64,000 nt of DNA. It comes from Pachysolen tannophilus NRRL Y-2460 (Eukaryota; Ascomycota; Pichiomycetes; Alaninales; Pachysolenaceae). The notes below the pieces were generated by a model. It was not told the origin of the DNA, did no database searches, and was given only the letters and a program-made list of their open reading frames with translations. The stretch spans positions 1,877,512 through 1,941,511 of the forward strand of contig KV454012.1 in NCBI GenBank assembly GCA_001661245.1, in the 5' to 3' direction. This document shows positions 54,901 to 63,299 of the stretch, one piece after another (position 1 is the stretch's first letter; every line of letters starts with the position of its first letter). The translations under genes were made by a program, and so were the position numbers.

Positions 54901-55124
54901 TCCATTCGTTGAATGCCACCCTGCAGCAGCAGCACCAGCAGTACCAGCAGCGGTTCTTGTGTATTCAATGGGAGCTGGTATTGCAATGGAAGATTTTTGT
55001 TCAAAAGCTGTTCCGGTATACGTGGTATATCTGGTATGGCATCAAGCATATTGCTTGATGTCTTTAAATCAGAATTGCTTCCTAAAATGTCATCTGTCTG
55101 TTGCGATTTATCTTCTTCAGACAT
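51939..55124 (-). CDS. GPI13: GPI ethanolamine-phosphate transferase 3
   Basis: ER enzyme that adds phosphoethanolamine to the third mannose of the GPI precursor (PIG-O family), the link later joined to protein. 1061 residues (S. cerevisiae 1017). TM1 is at about 103-126. The luminal alkaline-phosphatase-like domain starts at VLIVIDALRFDFV, with metal-binding Asp159. ADPPTTTLQRLKGLTTGSLP and TFIDAGSNF are specific to Gpi13/PIG-O rather than Mcd4 or Gpi7, as are FIGDDTW, LGVDHAGHRYGP and MGDHGMDQTGNHGG. Numerous TM segments follow from about 520. The cytosolic N-terminus has seven CTG codons at 59-67 (plus-strand 54924-54950), which would read mostly as Ser under CUG reassignment. Confidence 0.95.
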   Translation of the reverse strand: MSEEDKSQQTDDILGSNSDLKTSSNMLDAIPDIPRIPEQLLNKNLPLQYQLPLNTQEPLLVLLVLLLQGGIQRMDSVLRQRILKQVGDRLNIRAKKLNNSHWSYVKVLILFIILQLIGVTFFLKGFLLSRTVLDNTSTCVNENCFKPSHFNKAVLIVIDALRFDFVIPNEGSKEMYHNQLPVLYDLTQSHKENSLLLKFIADPPTTTLQRLKGLTTGSLPTFIDAGSNFNGDVIDEDNWISQLYYNNKSVAFIGDDTWTALFNPFFNQKLSFPYDSLNVWDLHTVDNGVIEHIFPLLENNNKKDWDVMIAHLLGVDHAGHRYGPKHFSMAAKLKQMNEFISNVISEIDNETLLLVMGDHGMDQTGNHGGESKDEVEAALFMYSKKPFFGRLEDSYYNISNAGKYHRSVNQIDLVPTLSLLLGLPIPYNNLGIPIQECFNNNIENLARANFETVTQIQNYRNSSSILAGDEEINNKYQELFEIYKKNSYDKTDFNVAALNYQALSLDRCKNLWARFDLLSISIGVSLLFVSLCLMLTYSKIIPSIVICQLNDQFFNVGVFSMFLGITITNSIFFVLRPETLNFLWSSLLGVGFGIIIGILVPLMDRYSIPWLLAQIRENVLDGGWSYLSFAFLLIHCLIFASNSFVIWEDKIVSFLLSTFGFISLIRNLQKKYSANDTSSNLSKILGIYHSLMFIILQRLSSTITLCREEQHPYCRSNFEITWWSVLLLYITSYLLPECLKLFYNITSSYQTAAQMWISKGLKYSMVCVAVYWTLELIEHDDKFSSLSFINLEVLKSIKLTISRTILGISLIAANISWSFGPICIKLEINDNNNSKEKSLVSNKGKEAYIVGYGNVYGSSYFLLIVNFLVAVLMATKPLGELSLFLLVNQILSLLELADILQLKNHSIITVVLSLLAYSNFFSTGHQATLQSIQWEIGFLATETIMFPFNQIPIILNTFGGFIICSLTAGLLSVYKRSPSSKPITLISKIAENLIFFIMINLFLLFGSTLMTTFFRRHLMVWKIFAPRCFFSCMVLIVINAITIITIVSTGFVVKKFFYITN

Positions 55125-55230
55125 AATTGTTTGTTCAATATTTTAACAAAATATTATATGATTATGTGACACATGTGACTGACTATTGAATTATAATGCT
55201 GATGATAGGATTACCGATATTTTTGGCAAG

Positions 55231-55265
<35 letters not shown>

Positions 55266-55423
55266 ATAAATATATTTTAATTATATATATATCATTAATA
55301 AAAACTTGTTTACTTTGGTATTTATTTATATAAATATACGTTAAAATTTTTTTACTATGTACACACCACAGCTTAACTAAACAACATTTAATTAACAAAA
55401 GAACTAAATAACAAGAGAAAATT
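55125..55423. other. Spacer between NPR3 and GPI13 with AT microsatellite
   Basis: 299 bp containing the GPI13 leader and a pure AT dinucleotide run (about 55233-55261). Nothing else was seen. Confidence 0.65.
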
Positions 55424-58096
55424 TTACCAATGTTTTACAGTAACGACGTAATCTTCAATGTTGAGTAAGAGTTTTTTAAAATCTTGCCTAGAGATATTCT
55501 CCTTCAGTAATATCATTTCAAGTGCGTTTCTACCATTAAAGTATTTGAGGAGTTTGTAAAATAGAGCAGTTACTTCGGGTGATTTATTTTGAACAATTTT
55601 ACTGATCCATCTTCTTTCTAAAGCAGTAGCTCTTGCTGGATCCAATAATATGGTATCTTCTTCTTCTCTTATTATTATTCTTTGGTTATTTTTGGTATTA
55701 GTTGATTGTGTTTTTTTCTTTTGTTCATTAATGTTTGCAGAGTTATCAGTTATTAAATTATCAATATTTTTATCAGCGATATTATTCTTGTTATCTGCAA
55801 TAGGATTGTCCAAGATGCCATTTTTATTATTAATATTATCATTATTGTTGTTGTTGTTGCTATTATTATTACTATTGTTGACCTTATTTGTACCATTATT
55901 TTTATTTTTATCCATTGCTTTTTTAAAATTTTCAATTTCAATTTCTTCATCAACGGCAATCTTGATATTATTTGTGATTTTCAACCAAAGAAAAGTATGT
56001 AATTGAATAACCCAACCACTCCTAATAAGCCACGCTAGAGCATCCAAATATAAATCTCTATGGTCTCTTGATGGAACTATTGAAGAATAAGGACGCGTTT
56101 TGGAGTGTTGATGTGATAATAATGATAAAAAAGCTGGTAAAGAAGGTAATGATGGAAATTCTTGTTTGAAATCATCCAGATCTTTATATAAACTTTTAAT
56201 AGATGCCATTGGTGATATCACATAGACATTACGGGTATGTAATGGAGGTACAGCAATTGCCCGCCTCCAATAAACTAAATGATGACAAAATGATAATACT
56301 TGAGATAATTCAAGTCCACTTATAGCTGATAATTTAACAAGATTTTCTGTAGGTTTAATTAATCTTATGAAATTGGCAATTATACTATCATTATCTGCTT
56401 GAATATCTTTTATAATTGTTTCTGGATCATCTAAAAGTAATAATGCAAAAAATTTTACCATATCATTATCCGATTCGTTATCAATAGCGTCTTGTCTGTG
56501 CTCAATATTTGAATTTTTGAAAAAAGGATTGATAGAAGAAATATAAGACCCAGGCAAAACAGGTACAGTTAATGGTGGCAAAGATTGAAATTCATTACGA
56601 ATTGGAATCTGGAAAGATCTAATTTTCCCATTTATATCAACGTTTACAATTTCACTAGTTGAAATAGATTTAAAAGTTTGATAAATGATATTAGCCAAAG
56701 AAGATTTTTCAATAATTAATGACCAAAGTTCATTAATTGATAACTGATCTTGATTTTGTTCTTTTAACATCATGATCTTGTGAGCCTCTTCATATACGAA
56801 ATTCGTCTTATCTTGTTCATATCTCAATACTAGTGATAATCTAGATGCCACAAAATGATACATTTCATCAACACGATGATTGTATTCAACAACAGGCGGA
56901 TTCATCACAAATACTATATGAAACATATTCATTGGACATTTTTCATCATCTTCCTTAATGTAGGTTTTTACTTCGTAATTATCGTTTGCTTCATCATTGC
57001 TATCTATGTCCTCCCGGGTACTCATATTATTATCACTCTGTTGTTCTTTTCCTTCATCTTCTTCATTAGTCTCTATATGTTTTGTATCATCTTCAACATG
57101 ATTATTAATATCATTATTTTCATCACCATTTCCCTTAATCTCCTTCAGTCGATCATTCTCACTTCCCAGAGATTTTCTACTATTTCCACTTTTCCTACTT
57201 CTCCTACTGGAATATTTTTTCCTACTTTTAACTAACCTCCATCTACCATTATCATAAACATGAATTGGAAGACCTAAAAATGACATATCATCAATCGTTA
57301 ATTCAAATCTAGTGTTACATAATTTCTTTGGAGGTGTCACCATTTCACTTAAGAAATCTGTCTCAAATCCAAAAACTTTTTTAAGAGATCTTAACCCATT
57401 AATTGGTAAATTGGATCTATTATTCGTAGCATGAGAAGTAGTTCGTGAAACACGAGAAACATTATCAGCACCTTCAGATGTTGTAATTCCACCGCTATTC
57501 GATTTAGCAGAATTCAAACCTTGATGTATAGTCTTTTGGGCCTCACCAGAAGAAATATTATCATTAACAGCAGTAATATCACTACTATTATTGGTATTGG
57601 TATCACTGTGATTCAGTAGAGTACTCTCCATATTCCTATTCATTATATTTTTAATCAATTTTGTCTTCTTACTTTCCTTTCTTTTCCTTTTCCTATCTTG
57701 TTCATCCAATATATCCAACAATGCTTTCCCACTTAAGTAGTTTTGATCATTATAATTTGAAGCTTGATGACTGTTAAAACTATTAGTTCTATGTGAGCCA
57801 GAAGTAAAATCCAATGATGATTGATTAGCAGAAGAAGACACAGTAGCATCGTCTTCACCATCATCCAGATCCAACCCACTATCTCCTTCTTCATAATCTT
57901 CGTCCTCCGAGGAAGACGATGATGATTCCACCGCTCCTGTGGTCTTCAAATAATCTTTTTGTTGAGCCAATGGAGTAGCTTTGTAACCGTATTCATTTGG
58001 CCTAGGAGGATAATGAAACAGTAACTGTGGCCCATCATGTGTTGATATTGTAAATAATATCCCTAGCAAACACGGATTAGGTAAATAGAGTGACAT
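55424..58096 (-). CDS. NPR3: SEACIT (GATOR1) subunit Npr3
   Basis: Component of the Npr2-Npr3-Iml1 complex that, as GAP for Gtr1, restrains TORC1 during nitrogen starvation; acts at the vacuole. 890 residues. The N-terminal longin-type segment PNPCLLGILFTISTHDGPQL, followed by LFHYPP, matches Npr3 (PNSCLLGVHLVISTHSGPQI). LCNTRFELTIDDMSFLGLPI, MNMFHIVFVMNPPVVEYNHR and FPSLPSLPAFLSLLSHQHSK are near-diagnostic. The last block ATALERRWISKIVQNKSPEV ... YFNGRNALEMILLKENISRQ ends VVTVKHW. Acidic Ser-rich and Asn-rich linkers separate the blocks. It is divergent from the CxxC protein gene across about 180 bp. Confidence 0.96.
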   Translation of the reverse strand: MSLYLPNPCLLGILFTISTHDGPQLLFHYPPRPNEYGYKATPLAQQKDYLKTTGAVESSSSSSEDEDYEEGDSGLDLDDGEDDATVSSSANQSSLDFTSGSHRTNSFNSHQASNYNDQNYLSGKALLDILDEQDRKRKRKESKKTKLIKNIMNRNMESTLLNHSDTNTNNSSDITAVNDNISSGEAQKTIHQGLNSAKSNSGGITTSEGADNVSRVSRTTSHATNNRSNLPINGLRSLKKVFGFETDFLSEMVTPPKKLCNTRFELTIDDMSFLGLPIHVYDNGRWRLVKSRKKYSSRRSRKSGNSRKSLGSENDRLKEIKGNGDENNDINNHVEDDTKHIETNEEDEGKEQQSDNNMSTREDIDSNDEANDNYEVKTYIKEDDEKCPMNMFHIVFVMNPPVVEYNHRVDEMYHFVASRLSLVLRYEQDKTNFVYEEAHKIMMLKEQNQDQLSINELWSLIIEKSSLANIIYQTFKSISTSEIVNVDINGKIRSFQIPIRNEFQSLPPLTVPVLPGSYISSINPFFKNSNIEHRQDAIDNESDNDMVKFFALLLLDDPETIIKDIQADNDSIIANFIRLIKPTENLVKLSAISGLELSQVLSFCHHLVYWRRAIAVPPLHTRNVYVISPMASIKSLYKDLDDFKQEFPSLPSLPAFLSLLSHQHSKTRPYSSIVPSRDHRDLYLDALAWLIRSGWVIQLHTFLWLKITNNIKIAVDEEIEIENFKKAMDKNKNNGTNKVNNSNNNSNNNNNNDNINNKNGILDNPIADNKNNIADKNIDNLITDNSANINEQKKKTQSTNTKNNQRIIIREEEDTILLDPARATALERRWISKIVQNKSPEVTALFYKLLKYFNGRNALEMILLKENISRQDFKKLLLNIEDYVVTVKHW

Positions 58097-58274
58097 AACC
58101 TAGTATTCATTTGAATTGTATAAAATTGATGTTTTATGACTATTTCTTTATCTTCAATAAATAGTTGAAAAAAAAAAAGATTAAAAAAAAATTAAAGTGA
58201 GAAAAGAAATAGAAATTGTACAAGAGAATTTATATGACAATTACGAAAATCCAGGCTTGAAATATACATTGTGG

Positions 58275-59138
58275 ATGAATGATGGCCAGTCTTTAGCTAA
58301 GCTGTTGAGCTTGCAACAGTATACGGAGCTGGAGTTGCGACAGAAGCAAATAGAGAAAGAAGAGGAGCGGAAAAGAATATGCACAAAATGTCATAAAGAT
58401 AGATCATTAGAAATCAAGCAAGGTTCATTGATGTTGAAGTATTCTCAGTGTTCTCAGTGTAGGTCTCTGGAAAGAATACGGTATCACAAAAGACATGAGA
58501 TTGGAAGTAAGGAATTAGATCTAGAGCTGAATTTTTTAAAGAAAATTCAAGGTGATTTTGAATTTTTTTTGAAATGTATTTCAACAAACTCTACTAATAA
58601 TGTCTTGAAGTTGAAATTCACCAATAAGACAATAAATGAAATTATTGTTCCTCGTATTCATGGAGATGTACTTTTACATTATTTTCAACAAAAATTTGAA
58701 AAAAAAGATGATAATAACGAAAAAATTCGTAATGAATTTGATAAAGTCTTAATACAATCAGACATTAATTCTAAAAATCATGAAATAAATGGAAATTTAT
58801 TCTTATCAGATGTAAAAGAATCATTAAAAGTTCACTACATAAACAGAATCATTTTTTTATTGAAAAAAATTTGTCAATTTGAATTCAAATATCGTTCATC
58901 ATCTTTGAAAAATTACAAGTATTATGTACAGTATCATTGTAGTAAAGATTTAAAATTTAAAAGAGATAAACTGATTGGTGATCAGAAGCGAAAAAAACAT
59001 CATCATCATCATCATCATGATAATGATTATTTAAATTGTTCTTCTCTGATATCCCTTAATTACGATCTAAGAAATGGGGATTTAAGTATCGAATTTAACC
59101 ATTTGAATCATGATAAAGTAGCTACCTATAAAGAATAA
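58275..59138 (+). CDS. CxxC-motif basic protein, function unknown
   Basis: The first ATG (58275, MNDGQSLAKLLSLQQY) gives 287 residues. The frame is open and protein-like from 58185 (ending LKYTLWMND) but lacks an ATG, so an upstream exon or non-AUG start is possible. A Cys pair, CTKCHKDRS, and a second, QCSQCRSLERIRYHKRHE, are spaced like a zinc-binding unit (CxxC-x20-22-CxxC). Near the end are a His run and the repeated-looking segments YYVQYHCSKDLKFKRD and LISLNYDLRNGDLSIEFNHL. The composition (Lys, Asn, His-rich) and basic finger suggest nucleic-acid binding, but the family was not recognised. It shares a short divergent promoter with NPR3. Confidence 0.65.
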   Translation: MNDGQSLAKLLSLQQYTELELRQKQIEKEEERKRICTKCHKDRSLEIKQGSLMLKYSQCSQCRSLERIRYHKRHEIGSKELDLELNFLKKIQGDFEFFLKCISTNSTNNVLKLKFTNKTINEIIVPRIHGDVLLHYFQQKFEKKDDNNEKIRNEFDKVLIQSDINSKNHEINGNLFLSDVKESLKVHYINRIIFLLKKICQFEFKYRSSSLKNYKYYVQYHCSKDLKFKRDKLIGDQKRKKHHHHHHHDNDYLNCSSLISLNYDLRNGDLSIEFNHLNHDKVATYKE

Positions 59139-59572
59139 TAACATGTAATAATAATGTATATATATATTTATGTACATATATACGCATAATTTTGTATATT
59201 GACAAGAAACTTTTTATTATTGAAAACATAAATATCATTGTTCATATTGAAAAGAGGGAATATGGTGGTGGTAACTATAAAATCATGAAAATAGAAACAA
59301 GAAAACACCAAAAATCAAAATTAAATTAAAAAAAAAAAAAAAGGGTAAAATAAAATAAAAATTAGATATTACTTAAATAAAAATCGAAGGCAACCCCATT
59401 TTTCCACTTCATGTGGAGGTGTAATCAAAAGACGAGTCTATTGTAAAACAAAAGAACTAAAACACAACGTGGTAACTAACAAACTATGAAACAGAGATAA
59501 GAAAAACCAGACTAAAAGAAAAAAAAGATAAAAAGATAAAAAAAAAAAATTGTTTATTTTTTCTTTTTAAAT
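59139..59572. other. Convergent intergenic region, CxxC gene / MEP2
   Basis: 434 bp, A-rich 3' flanks. Nothing recognised. Confidence 0.6.
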
Positions 59573-61039
59573 TTATTTTTCTCTCTTTTCGTCATTAGCT
59601 TCATCACCGGATCCAATATCTGGAGTCTGGCTTGAAGTATCTGCAGCCTTAATAGTTTCTGGATCGTGTTCTTGTGTTGAGCGTATTGGTTCGGTAATGT
59701 ACATTTCTGATTCCTGGTAAGTGAATTCACCAATTTGTGCTGCATCAGTACCAGCTTCTTCTTCTTCTTCATCCAATCTAATTTTCAAGAAAGGAATTCT
59801 GTTAAATGTTAATAATAAGATTGCAGTAACAATGGTACTCCATAAGAAGATTGAAGTACAAGCAGCTAATTGATAACCTAATTGTTTATAGAAATGATTA
59901 ATCCAACCACCATTGATGACAGTAGCACCATCAGTAGCTGCAACGTAATCTGCAGCAAATAAACCAGTTAATACACTTCCAACAAATCCACCAATACCAT
60001 GAAGAGCAAAGACATCCATACCATCATCAATATGTAATAATTCTTTTAAATCAACACCAAAATTACAAGCAACAGCTGTGACAACACCAATTGGAACGGC
60101 AAAATAAACTGGAACAAAACCAGCACCTGGAGTGATACCAACCAAACCTGCAATTGCACCTGAGCACATACCAACTGTTGTCCATTTCTTACCACAACGG
60201 AAGTAATCAACAAACATCCAAGCTAAACCACCACAAGCAGCAGCCAAATTTGTATTAACATTAGCATAATATGATCTAATAGTGGCGTTACCAGTACTAC
60301 CACCATTGAAACCAAACCAACCAAACCAAAGGAAAACTGTACCCAATACAACAGAAGTAACAGAATGAGGTCTATATTTTGGTAAACCTCTTTGAGTAAT
60401 TGGATCTTTTCTCTTACCACAGATAAGAGCATAAACTAAAGCACCATAACCTGAAGTTTGATGGACTGGTCCACCACCTGCAAAATCAAGAGCACCTAAT
60501 GTATATAACCAACCATTAGCATTCCAAGTCCATTCAGCAATTGGACAATAAACAATTGTAATCCAACAAAAGAGGAAAACCATCATTGGACCCAATCTTG
60601 CTCTTTCAGCGGCACCACCAAGCATTAAAATACCTGTAACACATGCAAACATACCTTGGAAAAATACAAAATCAATTTCTGGAATCAATGTTGAAGATGG
60701 AGATGGAGCACCCAATACTTCTTTTAAAGAGAAATTTTTCATAGTACCTAAAAAACATGAAGCATCAGAAGCAAAAGCTAAAGAATAACCCCAAAAAAAC
60801 CATTGAAAAGAAACTAAACATGCAACCATCATTGAAGCCCATAAAAGTGATAAAGCATGTTTTTTTCTAGCTAAACCAGAATATAAAAGTCCAATACCAG
60901 GAACCATAATCCAAACTAAAGCACCCGATACAGCAACCCAAGCCATATCGGCTTTATCAAATTGTTCATTTAAATCAACTTCTAAAGAATTACCACCGGT
61001 TCCAGTACCGGTGATACCTGAAGGTAATGCTGTACTCAT
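59573..61039 (-). CDS. MEP2: High-affinity ammonium permease, Mep2 type
   Basis: Plasma-membrane Amt/Mep channel for ammonium. 488 residues, eleven predicted TM segments, extracellular N-terminus and a cytosolic acidic tail. Signatures: DMAWVAVSGALVWIMVPGIG, LYSGLARKKHALSLLW and CVTGILMLGGAAERARLGPM. Both pore histidines are present: His193 (GGGPVHQTSG) and His347 (DVFALHGIGG). Mep1 and Mep3 have Glu in place of the first His, so this is the Mep2 class that also signals filamentous growth. The N-terminus lacks the N-glycosylation site of S. cerevisiae Mep2 near residue 4. GATA-type elements lie upstream, in keeping with nitrogen catabolite control. Confidence 0.94.
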   Translation of the reverse strand: MSTALPSGITGTGTGGNSLEVDLNEQFDKADMAWVAVSGALVWIMVPGIGLLYSGLARKKHALSLLWASMMVACLVSFQWFFWGYSLAFASDASCFLGTMKNFSLKEVLGAPSPSSTLIPEIDFVFFQGMFACVTGILMLGGAAERARLGPMMVFLFCWITIVYCPIAEWTWNANGWLYTLGALDFAGGGPVHQTSGYGALVYALICGKRKDPITQRGLPKYRPHSVTSVVLGTVFLWFGWFGFNGGSTGNATIRSYYANVNTNLAAACGGLAWMFVDYFRCGKKWTTVGMCSGAIAGLVGITPGAGFVPVYFAVPIGVVTAVACNFGVDLKELLHIDDGMDVFALHGIGGFVGSVLTGLFAADYVAATDGATVINGGWINHFYKQLGYQLAACTSIFLWSTIVTAILLLTFNRIPFLKIRLDEEEEEAGTDAAQIGEFTYQESEMYITEPIRSTQEHDPETIKAADTSSQTPDIGSGDEANDEKREK

Positions 61040-61318
61040 TTTTTTTTTCTTCTCTCTTCTCTCTTACCCTTCTCTTTTATGTTTTAAATTTCAATTTGAT
61101 AGAATCAAAATGAAAAAAAAAAAAAGAATAAAAAATTCAGACTAAGATTAGATAAAGTATAAATAAATAGAAAAAGAAAAAGAAAAATAAAAAGAAGAAA
61201 AAAAAAAAAAAAAAAAGAAAAGCTAAACCTCAATTTGAAGGTGATATTGAAAAGTATAAATACTCCTTCCTAATATTTATCAACATACATATGAAAACTC
61301 GTTCTATGTCATCTGTAT

Positions 61319-61324
61319 CTTATC
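61319..61324 (-). promoter_or_regulatory. GATAAG element upstream of MEP2
   Basis: CTTATC on the plus strand (GATAAG on the MEP2 strand) about 280 bp before the ATG, with further GATAA cores at about 61149 and 61518. GATAAG is the Gln3/Gat1 site of nitrogen-regulated genes. The motif is short in an A/T-rich genome, so support comes mainly from context. Confidence 0.4.
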
Positions 61325-61916
61325 CTATTTAGATAACTAGTTCTTTATGGGTGGTAAAAGAAAACTTAAAAAAAAAAAGAAAGAAAAAAAATTTTTTTTC
61401 TTTTTTTTCTCTTTCTTTTAAAATTAAAGCCTTATATGATTCTTGTGTATCAATAAAAAACGTCTTTGATTAAACTAAGATATCAAATAACAAATTGGCC
61501 TCTTAAATTGCAAGAATAGTTATTATCAGTTGGAAAATTTTTTGTACCCAGAAATATATGCAAGTATTCAATTGTTTATTGTACATAAAAGGACATATTA
61601 TGCAGTAAAGATAGGGTCAGAAGATGACCGTGGAAACATGAATTCGCGAGAAGCTTGGCTCCAGAACTACATAAATGGAAACGCAAAAAAAAAAAAGCAA
61701 AACCGCCGCTGGAAAGATAGATAGCGCGAATTAGATATGTATCTGCAGGATATGCGAGAAAGAGAAAGAAAGAAAATAAAAAAAACCCTATAGTGGAAAG
61801 AGGAAAACAAAATAACACTGTATATGATGCAGATATTGTGTGATTACAAGAGTTTTTGAACTAGTGTGTGTATGAGCATATTAATATGGACTATGCACTA
61901 GTAATGTATCGTTGGT

Positions 61917-61967
61917 CCAATTGGGAATGCCAATTGGGATTAACCAATTGGAGAATGAACCAATTCC
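61917..61967. repeat. Cluster of four CCAATTGG-type palindromes
   Basis: CCAATTGG at 61917, 61930 and 61944, and CCAATTCC at 61960 (spacings 13, 14, 16). Each full copy is palindromic and so presents a CCAAT box on both strands. About 880 bp upstream of MEP2. Confidence 0.75.
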
Positions 61968-62944
61968 CACGCAATAGTATTCCCCACCACCACTTCTAGC
62001 ACCACCACTATATATATATATTTTATTTAATTCTATTGTTCTAGCTAGACTTTCGCGAATTAATGTAAAATGTGTCAAAATGAGGAAATTACTTGCAGAT
62101 GTAGATTTGTAAACTTTTAATATGTGTTTAGTTTTAATAGTGAAAAAAAAGGAGGAATTAGGAGGATTACATAAGCCTGATATCAAAATAGCGAGAAGCG
62201 AAAATTACAAAAAAAAAATTAAAACCTTAATTTGACTTGGACGTGCATGTTTTTTTTTGATGAGTAAGTAGTAATAAGTTTCGCGAATACGTAATGCTAT
62301 GCGGAATTTTTTTTTTAAAATTTGAATTTGAATTTGACACATAGCGATAAACTTGTTGTTAAATTGTGATTGGATAGATTACAGTTACTGATAAGAAACC
62401 AACCAGTTGAAATCTTTAACGAAACTAATTTACATACATATTATGCCATTTTTTTTTTTTATTAAAACATTTCGGAATATTATTTTCTGGAAATATATTC
62501 AAACGTTTGTTAAAATTGAATTGACAGTTAGTTTAGAGTGCTTTCCTTCTATATAGTGAAAATTAAATTCTTTATCAAAACTTTTCTCTTTATATGAATC
62601 ATTCCACTAAACCCAATTCTATTATCAGTTAATCAATTTACTCTTAACTATAAATCTGTATTATATACATATGTATACATATGTATATAAAAATGCCAAT
62701 TATTAGGGCCTATATCGGCTTTTTTTGTTTGCTTGTTTGTTTGTTTGATACCGGAATTACAAATTACACTTTAATTTTTCTTCTTTTTTTTTTTTAGTTC
62801 TTAACGCCCCTATTGATCTTTCAAAAAAAATAAATAAAAAAAAAAAAAAAAGGAAATAATCGCTTTTTCATGCTTTAATCTATCTACTATCTCTTTTTTT
62901 ATGAAAATATATTTTATAAAGTCGTGCGCTAGCACAATATAACT

Positions 62945-63016
62945 GCCGTTATGGCCAAGTGGTAAGGCACCGCACTTGTAATGCGGCGATCCGCGGTTCA
63001 ATCCCGCGTGACGGCA
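62945..63016 (+). tRNA. tRNA-Thr (anticodon UGU)
   Basis: 72-nt cloverleaf. Acceptor stem GCCGTTA pairs with TGACGGC, followed by discriminator A. The D arm starts GGCCAAGTGGTAAGGC. The anticodon stem CCGCA/TGCGG holds loop CTTGTAA with anticodon TGT, reading ACA. The T arm is CGCGG-TTCAATC-CCGCG, including the B-box GGTTCAATCC. No intron. CCA is not encoded, as expected for a eukaryote. Confidence 0.97.
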
Positions 63017-63022
63017 AAAAAA

Positions 63023-63027
63023 TTTTT
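63023..63027 (+). terminator. RNA polymerase III T-run terminator of tRNA-Thr
   Basis: TTTTT seven bases after the tRNA end, followed by more T-runs. Confidence 0.85.
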
Positions 63028-63299
63028 ATTTTTATTTTTTATTTTGTTAGAGACAAAAAAGGTAGTGTACTTTTGTATTAATTGAAACCTCTTTTTTTTT
63101 TTTTTTTACTTTCTTTCTTTCTTTCTTAATGCTGCTCTCTTTTTGTATATGATGATGCAGATGTAGTAATAATAATAGTAAATAGTAATAAAACATAAAG
63201 TAAAATTGTTTAATGTTTATAATACACAATTAATCAATTTTTTTCTTTTTCTTTTTCTTTTTTCTTTTGCTTTAGACAATTAGTATTTTAGAATTTTAA

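Larger units (their letters stand above)
61040..62944. other. 1.9 kb region between MEP2 and tRNA-Thr
   Basis: MEP2 promoter side plus the tRNA 5' flank. It holds GATA elements, a phased CCAATTGG cluster (61917-61967), two TTTCGCGAAT palindromes (62051 and 62279), a TTAGGGCC half-site (about 62703) and poly-A/T runs. Short frames at 61530-61724 and 61881-62186 have no supporting features. No LTR or other insertion element was recognised next to the tRNA. Confidence 0.55.

Noticed and set aside
51939-55124. GPI7/LAS21 (GPI ethanolamine-phosphate transferase 2)
   Set aside because: The DPPTTTLQRLKGLTTGSLP and TFIDAGSNF segments are Gpi13/PIG-O signatures; Gpi7 has a different sequence at this site.
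61530-62186. Solo LTR or other insertion near tRNA-Thr
   Set aside because: tRNA flanks are common insertion sites, but no terminal TG...CA repeat pair, target duplication or element coding sequence was found.
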